Translations under genes and position numbers: made by a program
Shown: positions 39,966-51,608 of the stretch, piece after piece
How positions within the stretch are numbered: position 1 is the first letter of the stretch
Layout: each line of letters opens with the position of its first letter
NCBI GenBank assembly: GCA_902514875.1
Contig: CABXSY010000006.1
Location: 1 to 61,566 of the forward strand
Origin: an uncultured Alphaproteobacteria bacterium
GTDB lineage: Bacteria > Pseudomonadota > Alphaproteobacteria > HIMB59 > GCA-002718135
Length of the DNA stretch: 61,566 nucleotides
Direction of reading: 5' to 3'
The notes under the pieces: generated by a model
What the model saw: only the letters and a program-made list of their open reading frames with translations
Database searches by the model: none
What the model was told of the DNA's origin: nothing

Positions 39966-40040
39966 TGGGGCGTCGCCAAGCGGTAAGGCACCGGTTTTTG
40001 GAGTCGGCATTCGTAGGTTCGAATCCTACCGCCCCAGCCA
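39966..40040 (+). tRNA. tRNA-Gln (anticodon TTG), CCA encoded
   Basis: TGGGGCG-TC-GCCAAGCGGTAAGGC-A-CCGGTTTTTGGAGTCGG-CATTC-GTAGGTTCGAATCCTAC-CGCCCCA-GCCA folds as a full cloverleaf. Confidence 0.95.
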
Positions 40041-40153
40041 ATATTTCTGTGAACATTCCTGAATTGTAAGTTTTCGCGACAAATACTCGACACTTAGAGA
40101 GAAAACTAATTTTTAAATAATTAAAAAATAAGTTATTATTGCTTTTAATAATT

Positions 40154-40897
40154 ATGAATAAATTTATTTTTATTTTGTCAATTTTAATATTTAATCAAGT
40201 TTTTGCCAAGTGTGACACAGCAGAAATACTAATTATTGATGATCCTAAAGATGTGGTTGAGGTTGATCCATCAACTTTAAGGCTTAGTTTTTATGATGAA
40301 AAATTAAATGAAGCTAACGTAAAAGGTTATAAAGCATTTTCTAAAAATGGTGGTAATTTAGGAATTGGAGCAATCGAAATTGAACAATTAATATTTGATG
40401 TAGTTGATGATGAAAATATTAAACTTTGTGCTGGCTTAAGTTATGCTAGAGTTTTTAATACAACCTCTGTTGGTTTTGATTTAGCAATAGGAAATAGTCA
40501 AGTCAGAAGTGAAAAAGCTTTTGAATTATGCCCTCCTTTAAATTACGAAAAAGAGTTACCTTACTTTGATCATATTTGTAATGTTCATGAAGGTGACGGT
40601 AAGTTTTACAATTTAAGTAAAAAAAATAAAGGCACAAAAGGTAATGCAAGCAATGCTGTAATATACAGCACTGCAGATTTTAAACATAAAAATGGAAGTG
40701 AATTAAGTTGTGTGGCCCTTTCGACAATGTTAGAGTCAAATTATCCAGGGTACTATTTAACCTATATTAATGGATCCTTTTGCACATCTGATAATAATTA
40801 TTTAAGTAAAGAAAAAATTAAATCACTAGCAAAAAGTATTGGTGTTTACGGTACAGCAGATCCTCCAATGGGTATGAGATTAAATTTTCACAAATAA
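40154..40897 (+). CDS. Secreted protein of unknown function
   Basis: Signal peptide MNKFIFILSILIFNQVFA; several Cys; sole ORF between tRNA-Gln and its partial copy. Confidence 0.65.
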   Translation: MNKFIFILSILIFNQVFAKCDTAEILIIDDPKDVVEVDPSTLRLSFYDEKLNEANVKGYKAFSKNGGNLGIGAIEIEQLIFDVVDDENIKLCAGLSYARVFNTTSVGFDLAIGNSQVRSEKAFELCPPLNYEKELPYFDHICNVHEGDGKFYNLSKKNKGTKGNASNAVIYSTADFKHKNGSELSCVALSTMLESNYPGYYLTYINGSFCTSDNNYLSKEKIKSLAKSIGVYGTADPPMGMRLNFHK

Positions 40898-41014
40898 TAA
40901 AATATTAAATTTTGGCTTCATTTTGGCGGCACTTACAAGGTCATTTTTGAAAATTTTAGAAAAATTAATCTAAGTAATCTGGAAATTTATAAATCTAATT
41001 GCTATCTTACGTCC

Positions 41015-41059
41015 TTTTGGAGTCGGCATTCGTAGGTTCTCAACCTACCGCTCTAGCCA
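41015..41059 (+). repeat. Partial duplicate of the tRNA-Gln 3' half (relic att site)
   Basis: TTTTGGAGTCGGCATTCGTAGGTTC (25 bp) identical to the tRNA, then degenerate TCAACCTACCGCTCTAGCCA vs GAATCCTACCGCCCCAGCCA. Confidence 0.92.
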
Positions 41060-41081
41060 ATCGATAATATTTTTTAAATAA

Positions 41082-41939
41082 TTAATTTGCAAAATAAGTT
41101 TTTTTTAATGATGTTAAGATCAACTGGTTGATTTTTCTCATTCCTTTTTCATTTAAATGGCAATTGTCATATCTGTATGTTAATCCAATAAACTTATCAG
41201 TGGAGCCAATATAATTTATATCTAATTTATTTGATATTTCGTTTTGACTTTTCACAACTAAATGATTGCTTGCCCCTTTACAATATGTTGTACCACTAAT
41301 ATAAATTTTTGTTGATGGTAAATCATTTTTTAAAGTATTTATCCATGTAGTAAGATTATTATTGAAAACATTAATATCTGTTTGAACATCGCTTTCACCT
41401 TGTATCCAAATTAAAATATCTGGATTTTTATAAATTTTTTTTAAACTATTTAAATTGTCTTTATAAAACTGAAATAAATTATTTTTATCCAACCAGTGAT
41501 TAACTTTTGTACCTCCAATACCAAAAGTTGATAATACAATTTTCTTATTTAAATTTTCAAGTTCCTGCGCAAGAGGTATCCAAATACTTCCTTTGTCTCC
41601 TTCGGCACCTAGTAGTGGGTCTTTTGCAATATAACATTTACCATTATAAAAATTAAAAATATTATTAGATGTACTCTTGGAATTATAATCTACCGAATTG
41701 GCACTATTAGATTGACCAAACCCAATGATTACCAAAGCCTCTTCTGGTTTTGGGCAATCAACTTCAGTTTTTTCAGTTATGTTAGAGGATACAACAAAAA
41801 TTTTTTTTGGAATTTGGATATTATCTGGAAAAAAATTATTTAATATGAATTTATTAATTGGAAAAAATTTATAATTGTGAGCCTGATATCCTAAAAAAAA
41901 GAATATAATAAATGATAAGAAAATTTTAAAATAAGACAT
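41082..41939 (-). CDS. SASA/SGNH-type carbohydrate esterase-like protein
   Basis: VIIGFGQSNSANS, STFGIGGTKVNHWL, ILIWIQGESDVQTD, CHLNEKG. Confidence 0.75.
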   Translation of the reverse strand: MSYFKIFLSFIIFFFLGYQAHNYKFFPINKFILNNFFPDNIQIPKKIFVVSSNITEKTEVDCPKPEEALVIIGFGQSNSANSVDYNSKSTSNNIFNFYNGKCYIAKDPLLGAEGDKGSIWIPLAQELENLNKKIVLSTFGIGGTKVNHWLDKNNLFQFYKDNLNSLKKIYKNPDILIWIQGESDVQTDINVFNNNLTTWINTLKNDLPSTKIYISGTTYCKGASNHLVVKSQNEISNKLDINYIGSTDKFIGLTYRYDNCHLNEKGMRKINQLILTSLKKTYFAN

Positions 41940-41966
41940 AGGTATTAAATATTATTTTTAAAATCA

Positions 41967-43949
41967 TCATTGAAGATTTTTTTTAAGCATTTTTCCTAAT
42001 TTTGTACTAGCCTCGTTTCTCAAATGTCCATTATCGTCTAGAAAAACTCTAGTGTCGCCAATTAAGGCATTACATATGTTATTAGGACATAATAATTCAT
42101 TTAGTGGATATACATTCAAGCCTTCTTTTTTTAATCCATTAATGAATATTTTTTGATTTTGACTTAGTTTATTTATATCACTTAACTTAAAGTTACATGA
42201 TGATCTATTAAAGCCATGGACAATCAGTCTATTTACACATGAAGAAACATCATATTTTGGTTGTGGTGGTGGTGGAAAAATTTTTATGTCAACATCATTA
42301 TGTAATTTATTTGATATGTTATTCAATTTTTTGGCAAATGCGATTGATGCATTTTTAATTTCAATTTCATTCATATTTTCTAAAAATTTAAAACGGCTAC
42401 CTATTACAATCTGTTTAATTGAATTATTATTTAAAATATAATTTATACTTTCTTCATTAAAATTTTTACATTTTTTAATTAAATCATTATCTAGGTTTAA
42501 TCTGTTTTCATAAATATCATCAATAAGAGGGATGCATGAAAAATGAGTAATTTGAGAAAATTTTTTATTTTCAAATTCATTAACAAAATTTATACCATGC
42601 TGTGCAAAGCTATCGCCCCAAATGATATTTTCGGTGAAGAAACTATTAGATTGATTTTTTATTGTAAAACCACAAGACTGATCTATGTTAAGACCATTAT
42701 CACAATTTAAATAACCTATACCTTCATAGATAGGATTGATCCAATTATATCCATAGTACTCATAAGTATTTCCCAATCCTGAAGTTCTTAAATGTAATGA
42801 TCCCCAAAGAGTATTTATAGATTGTCCTATTATAATAGGTATTATTAAAGAAATAATTGAAAAAACAAAAATTTTTTTTCTAGTAAAATTATTTTTATTC
42901 CTAAATGGACTTTCTATATATTTCCAGCTTACGAAACCAATAAAAAGAGATAAAAGACAGATTGATGTTAAAATTAGATTAGATGGTTTTTCAATTAATA
43001 CTGATTTCGTAAAAACAAATAAAGGCTGATGCCATAAGTAAGCTGAATAACTAATCAATCCTATTCCAACTAGTAGATTAATGCTTAAAAATTTATAAGC
43101 CAATGTTTTTTCATTGGTGAATAAAATAACTAAGCACGTACCAAGTATTGGTACTAATGTATATAAACTTGGAAAGGGCGTATCTTTATCAAAATAAAAA
43201 ATACTAAAAAAAATTAATAATAATCCAAAAAAAGATAAGAAATTATTTTTAAAAGTTTTTTTAGAATTTATATATGCCAGAATGGAGCCAGATAGTAACT
43301 CCCATGCTCTAGAAGGTGTTATATAGAAATTTGCTATTGGCTCATTTCTCCATCCCCATTCACTTATAAAAAGACTAAAAATTAAAAATAAAAATAATAA
43401 GTTTAAAATTATTTTTTTATTAAACTTCCAAAAAAATATTAAAAATAAAGGAAAAATAAAATAAAATTGTTCTTCGATTCCTAAGCTCCAAGTATGTAAT
43501 AATGGCATTTCATCAATTTTTGGAGAAAAATAACCGTCTCCCCCAGCTCTCCAAAAGTAAATATTTGAAAGAAAAAGGCTTACAAATTTTAAACCTCTAG
43601 CAAATTCTAAAATTTGATAAGGAAGCATAAAATACCAAGTAAAAGGTATGCAAAACAAAATCACAACAAATAAAGCTGGAAGAATTCTTCTTGCACGTCT
43701 TTCATAAAAGCTAATCAAATTAAATTCGCTATTCTGAAGATCTTTAAGTATAATTGATGTTATTAAGTATCCACTTATTACAAAAAAAATATCAACTCCA
43801 ATGTATCCACCTTTAAAAACAGAAAAACCAGCATGAAACAGAATTACTGCGAGTACAGCAATTGCCCTTAAACCATCAATTTCTTTTCTGTATTTTAGGT
43901 TATTTTTAAGATGCATATTTATTCTTTTATATTTACTTGTTTGACACAA
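41967..43949 (-). CDS. OafA/YrhL-type acyltransferase with C-terminal SGNH domain
   Basis: YRKEIDGLRAIAVLAVILFHAG, GYIGVDIFFVISGYLIT, ERRARRILPALF, IIWGDSFAQHG. Confidence 0.92.
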   Translation of the reverse strand: MCQTSKYKRINMHLKNNLKYRKEIDGLRAIAVLAVILFHAGFSVFKGGYIGVDIFFVISGYLITSIILKDLQNSEFNLISFYERRARRILPALFVVILFCIPFTWYFMLPYQILEFARGLKFVSLFLSNIYFWRAGGDGYFSPKIDEMPLLHTWSLGIEEQFYFIFPLFLIFFWKFNKKIILNLLFLFLIFSLFISEWGWRNEPIANFYITPSRAWELLSGSILAYINSKKTFKNNFLSFFGLLLIFFSIFYFDKDTPFPSLYTLVPILGTCLVILFTNEKTLAYKFLSINLLVGIGLISYSAYLWHQPLFVFTKSVLIEKPSNLILTSICLLSLFIGFVSWKYIESPFRNKNNFTRKKIFVFSIISLIIPIIIGQSINTLWGSLHLRTSGLGNTYEYYGYNWINPIYEGIGYLNCDNGLNIDQSCGFTIKNQSNSFFTENIIWGDSFAQHGINFVNEFENKKFSQITHFSCIPLIDDIYENRLNLDNDLIKKCKNFNEESINYILNNNSIKQIVIGSRFKFLENMNEIEIKNASIAFAKKLNNISNKLHNDVDIKIFPPPPQPKYDVSSCVNRLIVHGFNRSSCNFKLSDINKLSQNQKIFINGLKKEGLNVYPLNELLCPNNICNALIGDTRVFLDDNGHLRNEASTKLGKMLKKNLQ

Positions 43950-44511
43950 GATAATTTAAGCTTTGCCAATATAAATCTTCAAATTTTTGAAGAAAATTAA
44001 TATTAAAAGATTCTTTATTTTTAACACCCCAAATATTCTTTTTATTTATCCATCCAGAATAATTATTAAATGTAATTGAGCACCAATTAATTTTACATTT
44101 TTCAATAAAAACAATATTTTGTGTACCAATCTTTCCAATAGCATGACCATAAACAGAATTATAAACTTCAACATTTTTTTCTTTTAGTGAAATTATCAAA
44201 CCAGTTCTCTTTCCTGAAATTAAGCTTTTGTGAATCCACCCCACATTATTTTGAACATCTTCAACTTTGCGCCATTCATTATATTCATCTACAACTTTCA
44301 AAGGAAAGTTTTTTGTAATATATTTAATTACTATTGGATAATTTTTACTTGGTCCAACTCTAATGTTTGCTTGATCAGATTTTATTGAAATGTATCTTGG
44401 TATTTCAAGACCTGTTTCTTTGCCAATATCTGCAAAACATACTTTGAAAAAAATTATTATTGAAATGAAAACCGTTATAATTTGCATGCTAATATTTTTA
44501 TAAAGTAGCAT
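43933..44511 (-). CDS. SH3-domain secreted protein
   Basis: Signal peptide; ANIRVGPSKNYPIVIKY, EWRKVEDVQNNVGWIHKSLISGKR, WCSITFNNYSGWINKKNIWG. Confidence 0.85.
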   Translation of the reverse strand: MLLYKNISMQIITVFISIIIFFKVCFADIGKETGLEIPRYISIKSDQANIRVGPSKNYPIVIKYITKNFPLKVVDEYNEWRKVEDVQNNVGWIHKSLISGKRTGLIISLKEKNVEVYNSVYGHAIGKIGTQNIVFIEKCKINWCSITFNNYSGWINKKNIWGVKNKESFNINFLQKFEDLYWQSLNYLVSNK

Positions 44512-44541
44512 AGGATTTACATAAAGTGTATAATATTATAA

Positions 44542-44618
44542 GCGCCTGTAGCTCAATTGGATAGAGCGTATGACTACGGATCATAAGGTTAGGAGTTCGA
44601 CTCTTCTCAGGCGCGCCA
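44542..44618 (+). tRNA. tRNA-Arg (anticodon ACG), CCA encoded
   Basis: GCGCCTG-TA-GCTCAATTGGATAGAGC-G-TATGACTACGGATCATA-AGGTT-AGGAGTTCGACTCTTCT-CAGGCGC-GCCA. Confidence 0.95.
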
Positions 44619-44672
44619 AATAAATAAAAATTTTTACAAAACAATTTAAATATATTAGTTAGATAATGTTGT

Positions 44673-45695
44673 ATGATAATCGACGTAAACTTAGATAAGA
44701 TTAAAGGTGATAAGTATTTCTCTGAACTATTTATTAACGCTAAATTTAATAAACTAAATCTTAATTGTAATATTTTACAAGGTAATTTTTTTTCTGATTC
44801 ATTTCATTATTTTCCCATTACAACAAAAAATGAAACATTTTCATCTTTGTATTTAAGAACATTCAGTAATATAGAACATTTTTATAAACAAAAATTCTTC
44901 GAAAACTTTTCTAATAATAAAAATAAATTAAAAAGCTTTGATGATATATTTGTCCTTGGATCAAATGCAGGAAATAATTATTATTCAAATCTATTAGAAT
45001 TTCTTCCGAGAATTTTTTTTAGTAACAAAAAAAATATTAAGATCGCTATTCATAGAAATTCCTCAAATAAGTTCAGAAAATTTATAGAGGATATATTAAA
45101 AGCTTTAAATGTAGATTTTAATTTCGTTTTCTTAGATGACGATTTTTACTATTTTACCAAATCAGAATTTCCACAATTTATGTACTTGAAAGACTCAATA
45201 AAAATTTTAAAAGAATTTTTAAATCCAAAAAAAAATTTAGACAGTAGCAAAAAAATCTATGTAACTAGGCAAGATTCAAGTTATAGGAAAATTTTCAATG
45301 AAAGTGATGTTATTACTTTACTTAGAGAAAATGGTTACAAGGTTATTAACCCACAATTATATGAGATAGACGAGCAAATAGAAATTTTTTCAAATGCTGA
45401 AAAAATAATAGCTCCTCACGGATCTAGTTTAGCAAACATAACATTTTGTAAACCAGGAACAGAAATTTTTGAAATTACACCATCTTTTAGAGAAAATGAA
45501 AAAATATTTAATGATAGATATGTAAATTTATCATCAATTAATAAACTCAAACATCACAAAATTAAATCTGATACGGTCGATGTCGAAATTCATTCTGATT
45601 TAGCAAAAAAATATATACACCCAAATGTACTAGACCAAAGTAATTATTATAAAAACTTACTTGTTAAAATTAAAGATTTGAAAGAAATTGTTTAA
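44673..45695 (+). CDS. Glycosyltransferase family 61 (DUF563)-like protein
   Basis: KIYVTRQDSSYRKIFNESDVITLLRENGYKVINP, AEKIIAPHGSSLANITFCKPGTEIFEI. Confidence 0.83.
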   Translation: MIIDVNLDKIKGDKYFSELFINAKFNKLNLNCNILQGNFFSDSFHYFPITTKNETFSSLYLRTFSNIEHFYKQKFFENFSNNKNKLKSFDDIFVLGSNAGNNYYSNLLEFLPRIFFSNKKNIKIAIHRNSSNKFRKFIEDILKALNVDFNFVFLDDDFYYFTKSEFPQFMYLKDSIKILKEFLNPKKNLDSSKKIYVTRQDSSYRKIFNESDVITLLRENGYKVINPQLYEIDEQIEIFSNAEKIIAPHGSSLANITFCKPGTEIFEITPSFRENEKIFNDRYVNLSSINKLKHHKIKSDTVDVEIHSDLAKKYIHPNVLDQSNYYKNLLVKIKDLKEIV

Positions 45696-46709
45696 TTAAC
45701 ATTCTTTAAGAAACAGCGGTGTTATTACATTAATACTCATCTCAAATCTGTTACAAATATTAAATTTATCACCATTTTTATCTTTATAACTTGCTAGAAA
45801 ATTTCCTAATAAACTTCTCTTAATAATATTTTCATAAATTTTATAATCATCATAATTGTTTTCTTTTATTATATATTCAATTAATGATCTGTAATTAGCA
45901 ACTCCATCAATTAAAAATTTTTCCTTTGCCTGAGTACTACTATAGATTAATGCACCAATATTATTTCTTATAGTTTTGATCTGAATTTTACGATTTTTTG
46001 AAACTTTTGTTATAAAATCTTCATATATTTCATCTACAATTTTCTGTAAATGCAAGATCTCTTGATCTTTAGGTTTCCTAAATGGATTAAATAAATCCTT
46101 ACTTTGACCTGCATTTTGATTGAAAACTTCAATACCTTTTTCAGTTTCTATCGATTGTCCTAGTAAACCTGATGATAAACTTAATGGTGTATTGTAATAA
46201 TACCAACTTGGTCCACTAACTCCAATACTACCTATAGTTGAGCCATAAGATGCAAATATTTTGTCAGCAGTAGTTGCAATCCAATATCCTCCAGATGCTA
46301 AAATCTCACTTGTAAAAAAATATATTTTTACTTTTGTTTCTTTTTTAAAATTTTTTAAAATATTTTCTAATTCAGCCGTAGCAGTTACAGTACCTCCAGG
46401 TGAATTGATATTTACGAGTAAAATTTTAATATTTAATTCTTTTAATTCTTCTAAATACAACCTGATGTGTTCAGGATTGATATAATCATAAAAATTATTT
46501 TCTAATACATTTCTGGAATTATTAAAAATTGGACCATTCAAATTTATTACACCAATTATATTGTTTGACTTTTGATCTCCCTCAATCATTGTAAACTTAG
46601 ACTCTTGCAAATTATTCGATAAATTAAGTAATATGCTAATAATTAAAAAAAAAACTAGTAGAGCACTAAGAAAGCCAAAAGTTCGAAAAAAAACCCTGAA
46701 AAAGACCAT
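45696..46709 (-). CDS. S49 family peptidase (SppA-like)
   Basis: GVINLNGPI, VNINSPGGTVTATAELENIL, SGGYWIATTADKIFASYGSTIGSIGV. Confidence 0.9.
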   Translation of the reverse strand: MVFFRVFFRTFGFLSALLVFFLIISILLNLSNNLQESKFTMIEGDQKSNNIIGVINLNGPIFNNSRNVLENNFYDYINPEHIRLYLEELKELNIKILLVNINSPGGTVTATAELENILKNFKKETKVKIYFFTSEILASGGYWIATTADKIFASYGSTIGSIGVSGPSWYYYNTPLSLSSGLLGQSIETEKGIEVFNQNAGQSKDLFNPFRKPKDQEILHLQKIVDEIYEDFITKVSKNRKIQIKTIRNNIGALIYSSTQAKEKFLIDGVANYRSLIEYIIKENNYDDYKIYENIIKRSLLGNFLASYKDKNGDKFNICNRFEMSINVITPLFLKEC

Positions 46710-46790
46710 TGTTAAGAAATATCATAACTTTACTTAATTTAAATTTTTTTTTGGTTTGTTCTTGAATAGACTTCAATAATGCTTAAATAA

Positions 46791-46817
46791 CTAGCACTCT
46801 TATAATGGGAGTGCTAA
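46791..46817 (+). promoter_or_regulatory. CIRCE element (HrcA operator) upstream of groES
   Basis: CTAGCACTC-N9-GAGTGCTAA, one mismatch to TTAGCACTC-N9-GAGTGCTAA, with TATAAT inside the spacer. Confidence 0.93.
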
Positions 46818-46859
46818 TAAAAAAACACTAAATTTCAATTAGTTAACAAATGAGGAAAT

Positions 46860-47165
46860 ATGAATTTTAAACCTTTACATGATAGAGTGCTTGTAAAACG
46901 TGTAGACTCTGATGAAAAGACTGCAGGGGGTATAATTATACCTGATACTGCTCAGGAAAAACCAATGGAAGGTGAAGTACTTGAAATAGGCTCTGGCGCA
47001 AGAGATGAAATGGGTAAATTGGTGCCTTTAGATGTAAAAAAAGGCGACAAGATATTATTTGGTAAATGGTCAGGGACTGAAGTAAAAATGAATGGTGCAG
47101 ATTATCTTATTATGAAAGAGTCTGACATCATGGGAATTTTGACTTCAGGTAAGAAAAAAAAATAA
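46860..47165 (+). CDS. groES: Co-chaperonin GroES
   Basis: [40 protein letters not shown]. Confidence 0.98.
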   Translation: MNFKPLHDRVLVKRVDSDEKTAGGIIIPDTAQEKPMEGEVLEIGSGARDEMGKLVPLDVKKGDKILFGKWSGTEVKMNGADYLIMKESDIMGILTSGKKKK

Positions 47166-47168
47166 TAA

Positions 47169-48851
<1,683 letters not shown>

Positions 48852-48870
48852 TTTTAATTAATGAAATATT

Positions 48871-48902
48871 AAAAAGGGGCAATTTATTTGCCCTTTTTTT
48901 TT
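48871..48902 (+). terminator. Rho-independent terminator of groESL
   Basis: AAAAAGGGGCAA-TTTA-TTTGCCCTTTTTTTTT. Confidence 0.87.
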
Positions 48903-48904
48903 GC

Positions 48905-49441
48905 TTAAATTAGAAGATCGATCTCGTTAGTAATTTTAGAACTATCTGGTTTAGTCATTGATGACCAAGATTTAATCAATTTACCGTTTCTATCAAATAA
49001 ATATTTATAAAAATTCCATTTAGGAGCCTGATTGTATTCATCATCTATCCATGAAAATATAGGGTGAACCTCATCCCCTTTAACATCCATTGGAGAAGAT
49101 GTTACAAAACCAACACCATAGTTAACTAAACATATTTTTTTAATATCTTCAGTATCTGAATATTCTTGATTGAAGGAATTGCTCGTGGTAGCTATTATCG
49201 TCAAATCACTTTTTCTGTAGTTAAGAAATAAATTCTGAAGATCTTCATACTGTGGAGTAAAACCACACCTTGAAGCTGTATTCACTATTAAGATTGGCTT
49301 ACCTGCAAACTTCTCTAAATTTACTTGATTGCCGTCTATATCTTCAAATGAGAAATCGTATAAATTCACTGTTTCATTGGCTAATAAAGTATTCTTTAAG
49401 TTAAGCATAATCAAAAAAACAAGTAAAAATTTAATTTTCAT
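48905..49441 (-). CDS. Glutathione peroxidase family protein (secreted)
   Basis: GKPILIVNTASRCGFTPQYEDLQNL, WNFYKYLFDRNGKLIKSW. Confidence 0.92.
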   Translation of the reverse strand: MKIKFLLVFLIMLNLKNTLLANETVNLYDFSFEDIDGNQVNLEKFAGKPILIVNTASRCGFTPQYEDLQNLFLNYRKSDLTIIATTSNSFNQEYSDTEDIKKICLVNYGVGFVTSSPMDVKGDEVHPIFSWIDDEYNQAPKWNFYKYLFDRNGKLIKSWSSMTKPDSSKITNEIDLLI

Positions 49442-49461
49442 GTTAGTGAGTTATAGATATA

Positions 49462-50604
49462 TTGCTTATGGAATCATTCAATAGCTTTACTGACCTTTTT
49501 TTAGATGTTTGGAATAATGGTGTTTTTGGCATAAATGCTACTGATATCATAGTAAGTCTAGTAATTTTCCTGCTTTTTTATTTACTTAGAAGACTTATAG
49601 CCAGATTTATTCTTAATCGATTATCAAGAATTGTTTCGAAAACATCCAATCAAATTGATGATGCTGTTATTGAAGTACTCGATGGACCATTAAAATTTCT
49701 CCCCGTTGTTTTAGGTTTTTTTATAGCTTCTTCATATTTGGATGTTTCTAATAACAATCAAGATTTTTTAGATTTACTAAATAGATCATTAATTACAATT
49801 TTTATATTCTGGTTACTACATCAATTGATTATACCTTTTTCATTTGTAATAAAAAACTTTGAGTCAAAAATTTCAAAGCCATTAGTTGATTGGACTCTTA
49901 AAGGTTTAAAAATTCTTGTTATTGTGCTTGGTGCTGTCGCAATATTAGAGTTGTGGGGCATAAGAGTAGGGCCAGTAATTGCAGGATTAGGTTTATTTGG
50001 TGTAGCAGTTGCACTTGGTGCTCAAGATTTATTTAAAAATTTAATTAGTGGTATTATGATATTAATGGAAAAAAGATTTACTGTAGGAGATGTAATATTA
50101 GTTTCTGGAGAAGTTGAAGGAGTTGTTGAACAAATTGGATTTAGATCCACACTTGTTAGAAGATTTGACTCAACACCAGTAATGGTACCAAATTATAAAT
50201 TTGCTGAGCAGTCTGTAACTAATTACACGAGAAGACATCATAGACGTATAAGATGGTTAATTGGATTAGAGTATAGAACAACAATCGATCAATTAAAAAA
50301 AATTAGAGATCAGATAAATACATTAATTGAGAGTGATGATAACTTTGCAAAAAATCAAAATGCTAGCTTTTATGTTAGAATAGATAGTTTTTCTGATAGC
50401 TCGATTGATATGTTAGTACAAACATTTACAGTAACAAATGATTGGGCAGAATATTTAAAAATTAAAGAAAATCTTGCTGTAAAAATAATTGAAATTGTTG
50501 AAAATAATGAGGCTGGTTTTGCTTTTCCAAGCCAATCACTTTATGTTGAAAAATTATCTGATGAAAAAACTGAGATTTTTAATCCTCAATCTAAAAAAAA
50601 TTAA
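49462..50604 (+). CDS. Mechanosensitive ion channel (MscS family)
   Basis: AGLGLFGVAVALGAQDLFKNLISGIMILMEKRFTVGDVILV, GVVEQIGFRSTLVRRFD. Confidence 0.92.
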   Translation: MLMESFNSFTDLFLDVWNNGVFGINATDIIVSLVIFLLFYLLRRLIARFILNRLSRIVSKTSNQIDDAVIEVLDGPLKFLPVVLGFFIASSYLDVSNNNQDFLDLLNRSLITIFIFWLLHQLIIPFSFVIKNFESKISKPLVDWTLKGLKILVIVLGAVAILELWGIRVGPVIAGLGLFGVAVALGAQDLFKNLISGIMILMEKRFTVGDVILVSGEVEGVVEQIGFRSTLVRRFDSTPVMVPNYKFAEQSVTNYTRRHHRRIRWLIGLEYRTTIDQLKKIRDQINTLIESDDNFAKNQNASFYVRIDSFSDSSIDMLVQTFTVTNDWAEYLKIKENLAVKIIEIVENNEAGFAFPSQSLYVEKLSDEKTEIFNPQSKKN

Positions 50605-51608
50605 TGAACGAAAGTAATCGTGTAATTTCTGGTTCTCTTTTTATATTAGCTAGTATTGCTGTTGCATTTATACTAAATTTTTCTCAACCAATAATGGTTC
50701 CATTTGTTTTAGCACTTCTTTTAAGGATATTAATTGATCCAATAATTGATTTCCAGACTATAAATCTTCGTGTACACAGATTTATTGCAGTTTTTATAAG
50801 TATTTGTTTAATTGTACTTTTATTCTCAATTATAGTTCCTTTTATTGTTTCTTCTATAGCAACATTCTTGGAGTCTGCAGATGACTATAATCAAAAAGTA
50901 ATCATTTTAATTGAGGCAGTTATAATACAACTGCAACAATTTGAAATTGATATTGATAGAGAAACAATTAGAAATACAATTGCAGAGTTACCCATTACTA
51001 ATTGGGCAGCAACTATATTAAGTAATAGTGCAAATTTTATTTCAAAGTTTCTCTTAGTTGTAATTATAACATTATTTTTATTGTTAGGAACTCCTCCTAA
51101 AAATACCTCAGATGAATGGAATGATATCATTAGATTAGTAAAAAAATATATATTTACTAAATTTTTAACTTCAGCTTTTACAGGCATTGTAGCAGGATTA
51201 ATTTATTGGTTTTTAGGTCTAGAATTAGCCTTCATTTTCGGAAGCTTAACATTTATTTTAAATTTTATTCCAGTCATTGGTTCTGTAATTGCTGTATTAC
51301 TTCCATTACCAATTGCTTTCCTCCAATACAACGATCCAACACTAGTTTTATTAATTATAATTTTACCCACGATTATTCATCAAATAGTAGGAAATTTTAT
51401 AGAACCTAAAATATTTGGTGAGAGTTTTGGATTACATCCAATTACGATTATTTTATCTTTGATTTTCTGGGGAATGATTTGGGGTTTTATTGGAGTTCTT
51501 CTTGCAGCACCTTTAACTGCAATCATCAGAATTTCATTTGAAAGATTTGAAACAACTAAGCAGATTGCTAGATTGCTAGAAGGTAAGATACATATTAAGG
51601 AAAGTTAA
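50604..51608 (+). CDS. AI-2E family transporter / permease
   Basis: FILNFIPVIGSVIAVLLPLPIAFLQ, IVGNFIEPKIFGESFGLHPITIILSLIFWGMIWGFIGVLLAAPL. Confidence 0.92.
   Translation: MNESNRVISGSLFILASIAVAFILNFSQPIMVPFVLALLLRILIDPIIDFQTINLRVHRFIAVFISICLIVLLFSIIVPFIVSSIATFLESADDYNQKVIILIEAVIIQLQQFEIDIDRETIRNTIAELPITNWAATILSNSANFISKFLLVVIITLFLLLGTPPKNTSDEWNDIIRLVKKYIFTKFLTSAFTGIVAGLIYWFLGLELAFIFGSLTFILNFIPVIGSVIAVLLPLPIAFLQYNDPTLVLLIIILPTIIHQIVGNFIEPKIFGESFGLHPITIILSLIFWGMIWGFIGVLLAAPLTAIIRISFERFETTKQIARLLEGKIHIKES

Noticed and set aside
44542-44618. tRNA-Arg considered as a second island attachment site
   Set aside because: No duplicate of its 3' end was seen in the neighbouring sequence.
51206-51409. 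Plus-strand ORF in the AI-2E gene, plus 50891..51187 and 51816..52040
   Set aside because: Alternate-frame or antisense to assigned genes, no motifs.
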